Shown one piece after another: positions 22,095-33,527 of a stretch of DNA of 64,000 bases. A program made the translations under genes and the position numbers. Position 1 is the stretch's first letter, and each line of letters begins with the position of its first letter. A model generated the notes under the pieces. That model was not told the origin of the DNA, searched no databases, and saw only the letters and a list, made by a program, of their open reading frames with translations. The DNA lies in the NCBI GenBank assembly GCA_946122785.1, contig CAMGYJ010000002.1:41442495-41506494 (forward strand), read 5' to 3'. Source of the DNA: Linum tenue. Taxonomy: Eukaryota; Streptophyta; Magnoliopsida; Malpighiales; Linaceae.

Positions 22095-22560
22095 TAGGAA
22101 GTGGGCGACCGCATTCCTCTGGTGGAGCTAAAGCGTTTCAAAAAGAGAATGGACTTCACGAAGAATATGGATTTTGGGTTGCAACAGTTTCTTTCTAAAT
22201 TCAGGGTTTTAGCTGCATTTGGTTTCTCATATTGATTTCTATTATTGGGTTGGGATTTTTCCAGGGTATGGATCCAGGCAAAAGAGAAATTGTCAGAGGA
22301 GAAGAACTTCATTCGTTGTTACGAAGGAGAAGCTTCAGCTCCCAGATTATAGTCTTGAAGAGTTGGATTCAGCTAACGATGCCAATTTAATGGAGGTAAG
22401 AAAATTTGTGTACGTTTTGTTTGATCTGGTGTGAGAATGTGGCTTTCGTGATAATTTGACCTGTTTGGAAAGAATGCATATCAAAGGTTACGATGGAAAC
22501 CAGAACAGGAAATAGACATGGCCCGGGAAGCTTATGAAATGATGGTTTGCTTATGAGGCT
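22095..22560 (+). pseudogene. Unrecognised host-gene fragment with exon-like blocks
   Basis: Two blocks look like exons: 22265-22394, bounded by TTTTTCCAG and GTAAGA, and about 22473-22543, reading NAYQRLRWKPEQEIDMAREA. Possible reading frames include KEKLSEEKNFIRCYEGEAS or KEKLQLPDYSLEELDSAND for the first block. No start, no full frame and no family could be recognised. It may be a remnant of the same host locus as the CAF1 fragment or an unrelated one. Confidence 0.3.
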
Positions 22561-23119
22561 CTCCCATCCCACTGATGTTTGCTTATCTATAAGTTAAAGA
22601 TTTATATTTAAGATTAATATTATGAGATAGCAATGCTTTGCACCCTTTTCATATAAAAATTAAAAATTCCATGATATTCATTTCTTAGAGAGAAATTTAT
22701 TTTTTCCTCAATTATCATCTAAAGAAATACACTTTTTGATATTAAAAATTGCATAAAACAAGGATAGTTGTTAGTTGGAGAAAAAAATTTTGATTCTTAA
22801 TCTTTAAAAATAATGGATGACGTGAAATTTTGAATAAAAAGAAACATTAGTTATAGCTTATTTCCTTTCCTTTTTAGCTATAAGCTACTTCACCATGCAA
22901 AATAGTAGTATCTCTAATGCAAACTGAATGGAAGAAGCGAAATGTAACAAATATTAAATAAGTAGTAGAACTGTGATACTTTTGCAAAGGTGACCTTGCA
23001 AGAAAAATATAAGCATCTAAAACCTAGTAAAAAACCATTATAAAGCTTTCAACATAAAGTTCGAATTTGTATGTTGTTTACCTATTTAATCATTGTCTTC
23101 ACATATTTCCTAAAATATC
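22561..23119. other. AT-rich spacer
   Basis: Nothing recognised; no open frame, repeat or element end stands out. Confidence 0.5.
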
Positions 23120-23966
23120 TTCAGCTTAGGATGAGCCACGGGGGCGTGCAAGGAATTTTCACTCATTTGTTGGGATTGGAGAACTTCTGGAAACTTGTTT
23201 GTAAAGCCTACTTTGGAGCTTAATTCGAGGAGCATGGATCTGATTCAAGCCCAAAGACTTCCACAACATGAAAGTAGGTATGTTTGTCTACAAAGAGAAG
23301 GAATTAGATGAAATATTGGAGTTGGAAGGCCTCGAACGAAAGACGTGAAGTTAGTACGAAAGTTGTTTTTGGACTGTTTGCTGGTTGCTTACTTGTGCTT
23401 CAAGAAAGGGAGTTTGAGCCCGAATTTTGCAACCTTTTTAGGGTAGACTTTTAATTTAATTGTTCCTTGTTCCATTAGGTTTGTATTATGATTTCTTTGG
23501 CTATAAATAGCCTTCTATTTTCGTTGTAAAAACATAGACTTTGATTAATCGAAAAGAAACCGTTTGGTTTGTTCAAGTTTGAGAACTTGTTTTGGGTTTG
23601 GTGGATTCCAAACTTGCTGAGCTTGTTTATCGATTGAATAGTCCCTTCAATCGTGTTCGAGCAACTACCCTTTTATATCATACGAGCTTTCCCCGGGTGT
23701 GGAATTGTCCGTTGGTTCCGTTTTATCCCAATTCCATATTAAGAACGCGTTGTTCTTGATTCGAGTTCAATCAATTCTTCGCATTGATTGTTTGCTGCGT
23801 GACTTTGGTAAAAATACACCCCAGAGTCGTATTAGTTTATCCAGTCAATCAAGCACGATAATAGGCTATCAAATCCTTTTTTTCTTGGAGGCGTCCAATA
23901 AGTCCTCCAACATCAACCAATGAGTGAAAACGCCTTGCGCGCCCCCGTGGCTCACTCTAGGCTGAA
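23120..23966. mobile_element. TIR element with an LTR-like core
   Basis: The two ends are 48-bp inverted repeats with a few mismatches: TTCAGCTTAGGATGAGCCAC on the left, and the complement of TTCAGCCTAGAGTGAGCCAC on the right. Both continue through ACGGGGGCG to TTTTCACTCATT. The core has a TATA box (GGCTATAAATAGCC, about 23509) and leader-like sequence as in an LTR. No target duplication was found. It could be a DNA element that took up an LTR, or an LTR with unusually long terminal inversions (TGAGCCAC...GTGGCTCA). Confidence 0.6.
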
Positions 23967-23991
23967 TAAATTGGTCCTCCTGGTGGCGTCT

Positions 23992-24180
23992 TTAGAAGCT
24001 GATGGAACATGGTTCTACTGGGAGCTTGTTTTGAAGAATCTCCATGAATAGTTGGTGGTTGCACCCTTGAAGGCTCTCCCTTGTGAAAAACTTTGTGAGA
24101 TCACTGACCGTCAATGTCTCGGCTCTAACCCAAAATTCAATGTTCGGATCTTCAAGTTTCTTGTCATCCATATATTTCAA
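23992..24180 (-). pseudogene. 3' end of an unrecognised protein gene
   Basis: A 62-residue minus-strand frame reads MKYMDDKKLEDPNIEFWVRA then ETLTVSDLTKFFTRESLQGC and ends NKLPVEPCSISF before a stop. The composition looks like real protein rather than random sequence. I do not recognise the family. No upstream exon could be joined; the neighbouring TIR element lies just past the stop codon, as if in a 3' UTR. Confidence 0.35.
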
Positions 24181-24270
24181 GTAACATCAGGGGAGTGGCA
24201 CAACCAAGATGATTCCAATAGCAGTTGTACGACCCCTCAAAACTTTAGTCATATATATGTATATATATAT

Positions 24271-24637
24271 GGTGGTGTCTTCGGTGCACTCACATTTTTT
24301 TGGTGCATTAACTGCACCCGCCTCATAATCGCCATTTTGAGTAGGCGATTCATGTCAAAACGATGTCAATCATTACTTGTGATATAATAGACATGAAACC
24401 TCATGAATTTACAAAAAAAAATTATTAAATATTTAGGAATTTAGGGTTGGGGTTCACATTTTGGGATTTTGGGTTTGTGTTCAAAATTGAAGGTTTAGGG
24501 GTCAAGGTAATTGATTGATTAGTTGTGATTCTTTATTATATCATCTTATTATACTAATGCTACCAGTTAAAATTCAAAATTTGATGTCTATGACTAACTT
24601 TAGAGTTGGGTGCATTAGCGAGTGCACCGAAGTAGCC
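24271..24637. mobile_element. Small MITE-like element
   Basis: CTTCGGTGCACTC occurs near the left end and, inverted, near the right end (GAGTGCACCGAAG), each followed inward by a second GGTGCAttA motif. The centre is AT-rich with no coding. The target duplication is not clear. Confidence 0.55.
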
Positions 24638-26300
24638 ATGAATGCCTCCACATCAGTGAGAAAATTACATATATACCCACTCCTAATCAATATTCTACAA
24701 TGTAAATTTAAATGTATATATAAATTAAGCAAATTAATCATACTCGCGTCAATTTTATTATGATAATTACACTTGAATTTTCCATTAACTCATACTTGAA
24801 TTTCTCGGTTTAGTATATGAATACATTAGTACATCAACATTAATACATCATAACACAAATGATGCACACTTGTAGCTAGCTAGTAAAGGTGCTCAACCTT
24901 CGACGAATAACAACACATAACATATATGTGTCTACAATCTCACCTCGCAACTAGATGAGACCAACGAGTTTTCCATTGCACTTGGAGGCACAACTAACTC
25001 AGCTACGAGAAAGGAAGGTGGTGGTTGCGACATGAAATGGATAGTCAACCGATGGTTAGAGTCCCCCTAACTCATTAAAAAGAATTCATCATCTGTTCCA
25101 AGATTAAGAAGATATAATGTACCTCAATCTGCTGCATATATGGAGGATTGCTGTCAGTCGAGCTAAATCGTGGGTAAACAAAAACTGAATAGTTTAGAGT
25201 GCAAAAGAAGATACGAAATAAGGTGTTTGTTTATGTATAAAAAAGATGAGAAAGATATATGGAAATTAGTATGAGTTATCTACTTTCATTGTGGTAGATG
25301 CTGAGCACTCTTCCTATGGTGTGATGACGTTGCCACAATTACCATCATTCCATCTCTTTCTTTGTATTAACTTGTCACAGATACATGCATTACCTACGTC
25401 CCAGACATATGTGTATGTGAGAAATGATCAACCATTCTCGTCAAGTTCCATGGTCAGATACGACAACACACACACATATAAACCCAACTACTAGCTAGAT
25501 ACTACAATGATAATGTAACGATCAAAATCAGGGGCGGAGCCAGGATTTGGTATTCGGGGCCCAAAAGTTCTTACTCCAATAGCGCAAAAAAATATGTTAG
25601 AATTGGTTACAAATATAAAAAATTGAATTAATATGATAAGTCTACCAAAAAAAAAGAATTAATATGATAAGTATACTTTTTAAAATGAATAACGTCGCTT
25701 AAAACAAGGTCTGAACTAACAAATTTTGTTATGAAAAATATAGGAAAAAGTAATAATGTTTTTAATATTGTATAATCCATATAATATTTTGAAATTTTCT
25801 AGTTAAAAACTTAATAGATATTGTCTCAATTGATCTTGTTTTGAATCAAAAGACTTGAGAAAAAGAAATATACAATTTGGAAGTCAATTAGCTAATCTAA
25901 TTTGGTAGACTTTTAGCTAATTTTTTTTTTTTTACAACTAGCTAATTTAATTTTGAAACTAAAGGACTTACCGGAAATAATAGTAATTAAAAAAATAAGT
26001 CTGGAACCTTCCGATCCGCCAGTCTACGCTTCTTTTTATTTATACCAAAATGCACGCGGACAAATATTATACTTTTAACTTAATTTTCAACGAAATTTTC
26101 AAGAAGCTCGTGGAATTTACACGTGATGTTCGAGATTCTCGGGGGAGACTAGTTGTAGTATAAAATTGGTACGTGGGTGATTAGTTTGCATTATTTCTAT
26201 ATACGCTTAAATTTAAATTATAGATATTGATTAGAAGTGGGTATATGAAACCAGCTCATTGATGTGGATGCATGATGGCTCCCGTCAACGGCCTAGGTTC
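24638..26300. other. No gene recognised; one orphan hAT end
   Basis: AT-rich sequence without a credible gene. At 25529 CAGGGGCGGAGCCAGGATTT is a typical plant hAT terminus pointing right. The nearest candidate partner is CGCCCCTG at about 28303-28310, but the flanks there do not form a duplication, so no full element is called. Confidence 0.45.
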
Positions 26301-28219
26301 CTGTGCTTAATCCCAAAAGTTTAAGCATATGCTTAAATCAATCCTATTGGCTATTAGTAAACTAGGTAGTTAATAGGAGTTATTAGTTAGTAATTAGTTA
26401 AGGGTGTTGAGGTAAATTATGTATTTTATTTATTTAAAATTTAATATAATTCCACAATTAAAGGAAACTAAACGTGAATCATGAAACAAATAAATCTGTC
26501 TTTTCTCTTCCCTACGGGTTCCAGCTCTCCTTCTGCCTTTTCGTTTCCGGCCGGCAAGGAAGGTTCATGATTTCGACTAGGGAGCTTGTCATCGTCAAGG
26601 AAGGATAGCCCGGTGTTCGTCGTCGTCGCTTAACGAAGAGGGAGTTGGTCATCGTCGAGGAGCCGGTCGTTGCTTAACAAATAGGGAGCTTCTTGTTGTC
26701 GTCGTCGCTTTACCTTCTGGTGTTCTTTGTCGTCGCCGAGTTTGCTTGTCACCGAGGCCGCTTGTGGCCGTCGAGTAGTACTGTTTGTGAACAATTAATG
26801 GTGAATTGGCTTTAATCTTTTGTGTTAAAACTTAAAACATACATTGTTGTCAACGTTTTGTGTTTGTCAACAATTAATGGCAAATTGCCTTTTAGTAACA
26901 AATATTCTTCCATCGTCAACAAAATACGCAGAAGATATTAAGGATTTAAAATAGCATTGTTGATAGTTTGGTTGTTAAATTTGTTATGTTTTGAATGGAA
27001 AACCTCAGTTTCTTTAACATTTTTTGTGGTATCTGACACTTAATATTGAATCATTTCATTATTAATGATTATGGCTTGACCGTCACCAAATTTCAATTTC
27101 GTTTTCAATGGTTTGTTGTTACGTTATTAACGATTTTTTAGCTCTATCAACTTAGCATAATTTTATTACAAGGTTAATGTTATCAACATTGATGTAATGT
27201 TAACAATCACTTCATTATTAATAATTGTGGTTTTGTTGTCAATGAATTTCAATTTTGTTATCAATGCTTTGTTGTAACATTGTTATCGATTTTAAGTCCA
27301 TTGTTAACAATCTAATGTAATGTTATCAACATTGATGTAATTAATTGTAATCAATGTTAAAAATTACAAGAAATCTAATTATTGACGTTTTAAGCACATT
27401 GTTAACAATCTAATGAAATGTTATCAATGTTTATGCGATGTATCATTAACGATATAACAAAATTATTATTAACGTTTTGTTAATAACTTTTTGCTACTTA
27501 CAAAAATATTGTTAACGATCTCTTTTTTTTTTATCACAAATCATATAACTTTAATGGTTACCCCCAATTAAAATATTAACGGTTCTTGGCCCATTGTTAA
27601 CAATCTTCTATTCTCGTATCAAATGTTTCGGGGATGTATCATCAACGATATGAAAAATGTTATTAATGATAACTCATCATTATTCAAAAAGAAAACATAA
27701 AACGTTAGCAACAAAATATATACACACGAACACGATATTCAAATATATGCATAACGGCGGATGTGCGTCCGATATCCCGCTGAGGGCGACGATATAACAG
27801 AAATCTCCGTGTATAAATACTATCGACATGCTGGCGGCGGAATGGCGACGAGATGGTGGACGGGTTGTCGGCAGAGGAATGATGGCGTAGGAGACGCTGC
27901 GGCCTTTGCCAATAGGAGGACTGGCCGGCGTTGGCGCGATCACCTATTCTAGGCATTGTCGCCGGTGGGTGGATGGCGGCAGCCGACAGGATGATTGAGG
28001 CCATGCCGGGAGGATGGGCTGCGGGAGGTACAAATACAAAATTGTTTAGGCTTTTATTTCTTGTTTTTTCTCTTTCTATTAATTAGTAGTTTTTTCCTAA
28101 TACCTAATGTACCCTTAATAATAATCTAACTAACAACCTGTAATAAATTAACAAAAATACTTTCAGCCAATAGAATTGGTTTTTAAGCATATGCTTAAAC
28201 TTTTAGGTTTAAGCAACAG
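26301..28219. mobile_element. 1.9-kb element with long degenerate TIRs
   Basis: The left end CTGTGCTTAATCCC and the right end complement CTGTTGCTTAAACC lead into AAAAGTTTAAGCATATGCTT on both sides; similarity extends to about 120 bp. Inside are GC-rich blocks (26530-26780 and 27760-28020) separated by 0.9 kb of AT-rich sequence with many TTAACAAT/ATTGTTAA words. The structure fits a non-autonomous Mutator-like element, perhaps with captured sequence. No target duplication was found, so the class is inference. Confidence 0.6.
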
Positions 28220-29312
28220 ATCTGACCCGCCCTTCAACCTTTATATATCCTCACTTCTTTACCTGGTTGAGGTTGACAAAAGCTCATCTTAAGATTTGTG
28301 ATACGCCCCTGATTACATCAATATATTAAATTAATATTTTTGTGTTATTTTACATGTTCTCTTTACTGCGATTTGGGGGGGTTTGGGAGATTGTTAGACT
28401 ACAATTTCATTTTGGTGAACTGATTTTTAGTTCTTTAAGTCTAGGTGAAGAATAGTTAGATTTGGTTTTTTTCTGCAAGACTTTTGATTGGATTCTTTTA
28501 TCAAATCGAACTAACATAATGACCTAATTTTATAAAGTTGTTTGATTGGTATTACTTTTAATGTTATCTTGCATCTTAACTATTGTGCATTCCAAACTTC
28601 GGGTTTTGATGGATTATTCAAGTAATTGTTGTTTCTTGGTGGGTTGCTTTTGTTTTTGAAGTATAGGTCAAGAAATTTGGACCATGATTTCCTTTTTGAC
28701 TTTTGATTGTGGTTTTCCAACAACCTAGCTCGTTCAAACTCTCATTGGCATTTGTGATATGCTCTTAAGTTTGTCAAATTGTTGGATTAATATTCTTCTT
28801 CCATCATGCATAATCTTTTCACAGTATTAATATTTTAGGATTTTGATGCATTTTTAGTGTAAACTTTTCTTTCCCTTCTCAAATTCAAACTCTAGTTTTT
28901 AGATAAATTGACTAAAGAGTCCAAGATTCATATCTGAGAAACTATTGAAATAAGAATCAATTATTGCTTATTAGAATCACTAGAATCGTTATATTGAATA
29001 AATCAATCTATCAACATTGACAGTAGTATCAGTAAGCTACCCCCTTTCACTATGGAACGATCTTTTACGATCAAATTTGAGTAAACATTGTAACAAGTTG
29101 AATGCCTAGAGCTAAACGTTGGAGAATTGTTTTTAGAGATGGGACTAATTGCTTATCTTCTGGTAGGTTGTTTTAGTTCTTAATTTCCATGCCGGTGATA
29201 TAAAGGATTACAGATGTTATTAACTTCGGATGTTTGTCAAATCTATGGCTACCAATTATGATGACAGAAGGATGAAATGCTTCATTTTATTCAGTTTCAT
29301 TGCTTATGTTAG
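28220..29312. other. No gene recognised
   Basis: T-rich unique sequence; no long open frame, repeat or element end could be supported. Confidence 0.45.
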
Positions 29313-29501
29313 ATGGGATTGTTAACTAGGGACAAGTTAATAAAATGGGGGGGCAGGCAAATGTGGATGGGAAGTGCTTGCTGTGTGGATTTGGAATTTG
29401 AATCAAAGGAAAACCACCTGTTCTTTCAGTGCTCCTTCTCCAGAGCTTTCCTGGATTGTGTTTGTTGCTTCGGTTTGTGCTACAGGGGCTCGTGGCTTTA
29501 A
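29313..29501 (+). pseudogene. LINE zinc-binding (zf-RVT) fragment
   Basis: Reading with one shift gives LLTRDKLIKWG, KCLLCGF and ESKENHLFFQCSFSRAFLD. This is the CxxC...HlFf.C block that ends plant L1-type ORF2 proteins. Only this piece remains, directly upstream of the F-box gene leader. Confidence 0.65.
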
Positions 29502-29734
29502 TCAGTTAATGCTGGCTGTGATCAGATTCAGAAAGAGTGGAAGGCTTCAAGCAAGGAAGACGAGATTCCTTCTTCTTTGTTCGCCGGGCGCGTTTTCTTG
29601 GGCCGATAATTTTCTTGTCCAGCGTTATTTTCGGGCTGGCCCACGACGAACGGGCCGGACTCCACTCGCCGTTGTTAGTCTCCTACTCAGATTCTCATTC
29701 TTTCTCAAACCTGGCTCTTCTCTCAAGTCAAGTC

Positions 29735-30128
29735 TTTCTCTCTCTCTGCGTCCTTCTTTCTTGAATCAACAACCGGAAAACCCAATTGCCGCTTCCCGGA
29801 GAAGGCAATTCATCTCCGGTCACACCGCTCCAGCGGGGGAAAATCGACGGCATTTAGGTAACTCTTTTGGCCCTTCGTATGCGATTGAACTCATAGTTGG
29901 AAAGGAATGTGGGTTTTTCTTAGGTCCTAATTGTTCATTGTACCGAAATAGAACACTTTCTTTCACTTTGTTAGAAAGTGATGGATCGATTCTTTGGGAT
30001 TTTGAAATGAATCGAAGCTTTTTATGAGCAGGAGTGCAGAACCCATTATCAGTCAACTCTGAATAAATGAACTAATCACAATTTCGAATTGTTGTAGGGT
30101 TTTGGTAGTTGGTTTGGTTGGTTCAGAG
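29735..30128 (+). promoter_or_regulatory. Likely 5' leader of the F-box gene with a leader intron
   Basis: A CT-rich patch (CTTTCTCTCTCTCTGCGTCC, about 29731-29750) of the kind found near plant transcription starts is followed by a GT at 29858-29859 (TTTAGGTAACTC) and an AG at 30096-30097 (GTTGTAG), which would remove a 240-bp intron before the ATG at 30129. Inferred from signals only. Confidence 0.45.
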
Positions 30129-31604
30129 ATGGAGAAGACAGAGGAGGTGGCTAGAAAGAGTAACAAAGGAGGTAGCTCTTGCTGTTTGATTAACGATGTT
30201 GTTCCGGAAGAGTTATTGACGAAAATTCTGATACGTCTCCCACTGGATCAGATCTTCCGCTGCAAATCCGTCTGCAAAAACTGGCTGTCACTCATCCAAA
30301 ACCCTCTCTTTTCAACTTACTACACCAAGAAGAAGAAGAAGAAGCAGAGTAAGAAAAGGAAGAAACAGAAGAAGAAGAAGAAGAGTACAACATTCAGTTG
30401 CAACCTCAACTCCCACCCCCAACAAAGATCAGCCGTCCTGATCCCCAATAATAAAGGCCGCCGCAAGGACGAGAGGAAGAGACTCAAATTCTCCCTTGAT
30501 TTCGTTCCAGACATTTCACAGCTACACGGAGTTGATACTTACAATGATCTTCTCCAACGAGTGCCTCAAAACTTGAAGGAGAACCAGAAGAGGGTGATCC
30601 TAGGGTCCAACGGCTTGTGCAAGTGGCACCCGCCGAATTATTATACGACCAGGGACTTGATCCTAGGGTCGTCCAACGGCTTACTTCTCTGTGCGCCTCT
30701 CCTCTTCACACAAACGCCCGGAAAGGGCCCCGTGTTCGATGATTTCGCACCCATTTACGTGGTCTGCAACCCTCACACCAAGCAGTGGCTTCAAGTCAAG
30801 CCCCCGCCTCCTTTTTGCTCCTCCATTTTCCCACATGCCACCCATGTCAGCTTCGTCTCCGACTTTGATTCCGATGGTGGTTGTTGGTTCAAGATCATAC
30901 GGCTCCCTCTCGAGTTCAAAACTCGACACAGACGCTCCCTCGAGCTGCAAGTCTTCTCATCCAAATCCTGGGAATGGACAGCCACTACTGTGCCATCCCT
31001 TCCACGGTCGATTGGGCCCGACTATCCAACAGAGATGGTCGTTGCAGTTGAATTGAAGAAGAAGAATGGCAGCCCCCGTCTGTGCTGGTTGTTCAAGGAC
31101 ACCCAAGCGGTTGTCTACGATCCCATCAACAATGTAGTTGATGCTGTGATTGGAGCTATACGGCCACCAAATCCTAGAATTGTTCCGGAGGTGTTTTTGG
31201 ATGAGATGTGCGTTAGCAAGGGATGCTTGTGGGCAGGAAGCCTCTATAGTAGAAAGAAGCTGAAAATTTATAAAGTTTCAGGGAAGAAATGGAAGATGGT
31301 GGAAGATTTTGACATGATGCACGTGTACAATCCGAGTGGGGATCGGATAGTTATGCTCGTGTTTCGATGGATTGCATTCGTGACAATGAATCCAGATGAT
31401 CCACAGGAGGTGTACCTCAGATCTCACAATTCAATTGCCCTATTGAACCTAAGGAGCAGAACTTTGAAGGTTCTTGGGGCTTTGGGTGACCCAAATCGCA
31501 ATTGCATCCTGATGCCACAAGCAATCAGGGTGAAACCATCAACAATCATATGTGACAACCCACTATGGCCAACTCCCCTCCCTTCTTTCTCATCTTCTTC
31601 TTAA
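30129..31604 (+). CDS. F-box protein (SCF ubiquitin ligase substrate receptor type)
   Basis: A single open frame of 491 residues starts at ATG 30129 and ends at TAA 31602-31604; the frame is open a little upstream but has no other ATG. Residues about 22-65 are an F-box: DVVPEELLTKILIRLPLDQI then KSVCKNWLSLI. This motif binds SKP1-like proteins in SCF ligases. Residues 67-88 are almost all Lys with Gln and Arg, an unusual insertion right after the F-box. The remaining ~400 residues look like the F-box-associated beta-propeller type (SSNGLLLC, VVCNPHTKQWLQV, VYDPINNVV), which usually binds targets. The specific target is unknown. It is the only apparently intact host gene here. Its 3' third is duplicated at 38715-39228. 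Confidence 0.88.
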   Translation: MEKTEEVARKSNKGGSSCCLINDVVPEELLTKILIRLPLDQIFRCKSVCKNWLSLIQNPLFSTYYTKKKKKKQSKKRKKQKKKKKSTTFSCNLNSHPQQRSAVLIPNNKGRRKDERKRLKFSLDFVPDISQLHGVDTYNDLLQRVPQNLKENQKRVILGSNGLCKWHPPNYYTTRDLILGSSNGLLLCAPLLFTQTPGKGPVFDDFAPIYVVCNPHTKQWLQVKPPPPFCSSIFPHATHVSFVSDFDSDGGCWFKIIRLPLEFKTRHRRSLELQVFSSKSWEWTATTVPSLPRSIGPDYPTEMVVAVELKKKNGSPRLCWLFKDTQAVVYDPINNVVDAVIGAIRPPNPRIVPEVFLDEMCVSKGCLWAGSLYSRKKLKIYKVSGKKWKMVEDFDMMHVYNPSGDRIVMLVFRWIAFVTMNPDDPQEVYLRSHNSIALLNLRSRTLKVLGALGDPNRNCILMPQAIRVKPSTIICDNPLWPTPLPSFSSSS

Positions 31605-31771
31605 TGGATTGGATCTTTCGCCTTCTTTCTCATCTACTTCTTAATGGATTTTAACTTTCTTTATTTTGCACAATAATGATATATTTTACATCATATTTTC
31701 TATCAATGGTAGAGCAGAGTTTATTCCTAACTTTCACCACATTTTCATTGCATTAAACAATCATTGCAGGG

Positions 31772-32243
31772 CAAGATTGTCAACTTGTGGGTTGACCCGC
31801 CGATTGACTCTTTTTTACCCTAATTTGGTGAGAAAAACGGGTTGGACATACCCCTCGGGTCGACCTTCTACAAGATTACAGGGTTGGAGATCACATACTG
31901 TCGTTTTTTCCTTTAGTTTGTAAAATTCGCTCATTTTTCGGTTTTCCTCTTCACCTACCCATATTTTTGGAATTCTAAGTTGAATATTTAAATATTGATG
32001 TTATATAAGTGTGTTAAGTTTCACTATATGTTGGATCAAAGAACGTCAAGTTATTTTGGTATAATGTTATATGTTTACTCATATGTTACTTGATATTTAA
32101 TATAATTTATAAATGTATGAACAATACCACGAATTTTTCATATATTTGCGCTAAACTGAGGCAAGATAGTCGGACGATAAACCCTCAACCCACTTAGTCG
32201 ACCAGACCAATGGACTAAATCAGGCTGACGCCTGACAACCTTG
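31772..32243. mobile_element. TIR element downstream of the F-box gene
   Basis: Ends are CAAGATTGTCA and the complement of CAAGGTTGTCA, flanked by TTGCAGGG and TTGCAAGG, an 8-bp duplication with one change. It is rich in GGGTTGACCCG-like words near its left end. A related end pair lies just beyond, and a second copy of this region follows the F-box pseudogene. Confidence 0.65.
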
Positions 32244-32344
32244 TTGCAAGGGCAAGGAAATGTCAAAACGATGTAGTAAAGTATTGGCCTTTATCTAAAG
32301 CAATAAAATATGTCAATATCGACATTTAATGTGTTTCAAGAGAC

Positions 32345-32730
32345 CAAGGTTGTCAATCCGGTTTAGCCCGTTGGTTCGGTCGAGCAAGTGGGTTGAAGAT
32401 TAATGGTCTGACTGCTTTAGCTTGGATATATGAAAAAATCATTATATTGTTCATACGATTATAAATTATATCAAATCTCTTCTAAAATATGAGTAACAAC
32501 ATTAATATATAGTATCAGTATTCACATGTTCAACTTAAAATTCAAAAGGTAGAGCCAGGCGACGAGGAAAACCTGAAAAATAGACGCATTTTGCAACTCC
32601 AAGGAAAAAATTACACCGTATAACCTCCAACCCGGCAACCTTGTAGCAAGTAAACCCGGCGGGTGTGCACAACCCGTTTTTCTCACTGGGTCAGGGTCAA
32701 AACGGGTCAACCAGCGGGTTGACAACCTTG
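32345..32730. mobile_element. Second related TIR element or half element
   Basis: It starts CAAGGTTGTCAATCC and ends GGTTGACAACCTTG. Its right 110 bp mirror the left end of the 31772 element (CAACCCGTTTTTCTCACTGG inverted). No target duplication is seen; the two blocks may be one element broken by a nested relative. Confidence 0.5.
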
Positions 32731-32777
32731 CTTAACTTCCTTCATGCCCCCTATTCCCTTCACCAAACCCCCCTAAA

Positions 32778-33101
32778 CGACACAAATGTCTAAAATTTTC
32801 CTAACAAATTAACATTTTTTGTATTTTTTGTATATCCCAATGTATCTAATAATTTCACTATAATGCGACCTATGGAAACAAATAAGGATAAAAAATAACA
32901 TTTTCCCTTCTGTTTTGCTGATATCCGGTCTTTTGAACCTCAGTTCGATCGTGTTTGACTATTTTTAAATGAAAATTTGAACATTAGGACATGTTTGATA
33001 ATTTTCCTAAAGTATAAGGGCATGTTTGATGTAATATATAGTAGAGTGACATGTTTAATAAAACTGTATAATAGAAGAAAATATTATACCTACAACCCAA
33101 A
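32778..33101. mobile_element. Decayed relative of the 14659 MULE-like MITE
   Basis: GACACAAATG, then GACATTTTCCC-type sequence, GATCGTGTTTGAC and three GGGCATGTTTGAT-like motifs follow the order found in the 14659-15151 element. The right end reads TATTATACCTACAACCC. The left end is missing, so it is truncated or older. Confidence 0.6.
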
Positions 33102-33527
33102 AATAAAATAAAACATGTCACTCATCAGGCTGGGAAATACTAGTTGCTAGTTATGGATATACTTTACCTTTGCTTCACATTATATCTAATGTTAATCCAA
33201 CAACCAAGGACAAAAAATGATGTGGCAACAAGCAAATAAAACCCAAAAAGTCTCTCGAGAAGCGAGAGTTTCGGAGAGTAGAATCGGCAAAAACCCTAGG
33301 TTTTTTCCATCGATCTCAATTGTTTTTGCTTACTGGCATCAGATTGAGAGTCTATTACAGTTTTTACGAGAGGAATACTATTGATTAAGAGATCTCGGAG
33401 TTGGAGTTCGATAGGGAATGTGATCAAAAAGGTAAAGGAGCACTGAGGCGCTCTATAAAGTATTCTATTGCAGTCGAGGTTTTTGATTTAGAAAGAATAA
33501 AATTTGGAACTCCCGTTACCTTACAAC

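Noticed and set aside
25529..28310. A 2.8-kb hAT from CAGGGGCGG to CGCCCCTG
   Set aside because: Only eight terminal bases match and the flanks do not form an 8-bp duplication.
29374..30027. 217-residue plus-strand open frame
   Set aside because: It runs from a LINE zinc-binding fragment through unrelated spacer into the F-box leader and its intron; it is not one gene.
30102..30128. Upstream extension of the F-box frame
   Set aside because: It has no ATG (it opens at TTG) and begins right after a likely splice acceptor; ATG 30129 was chosen.
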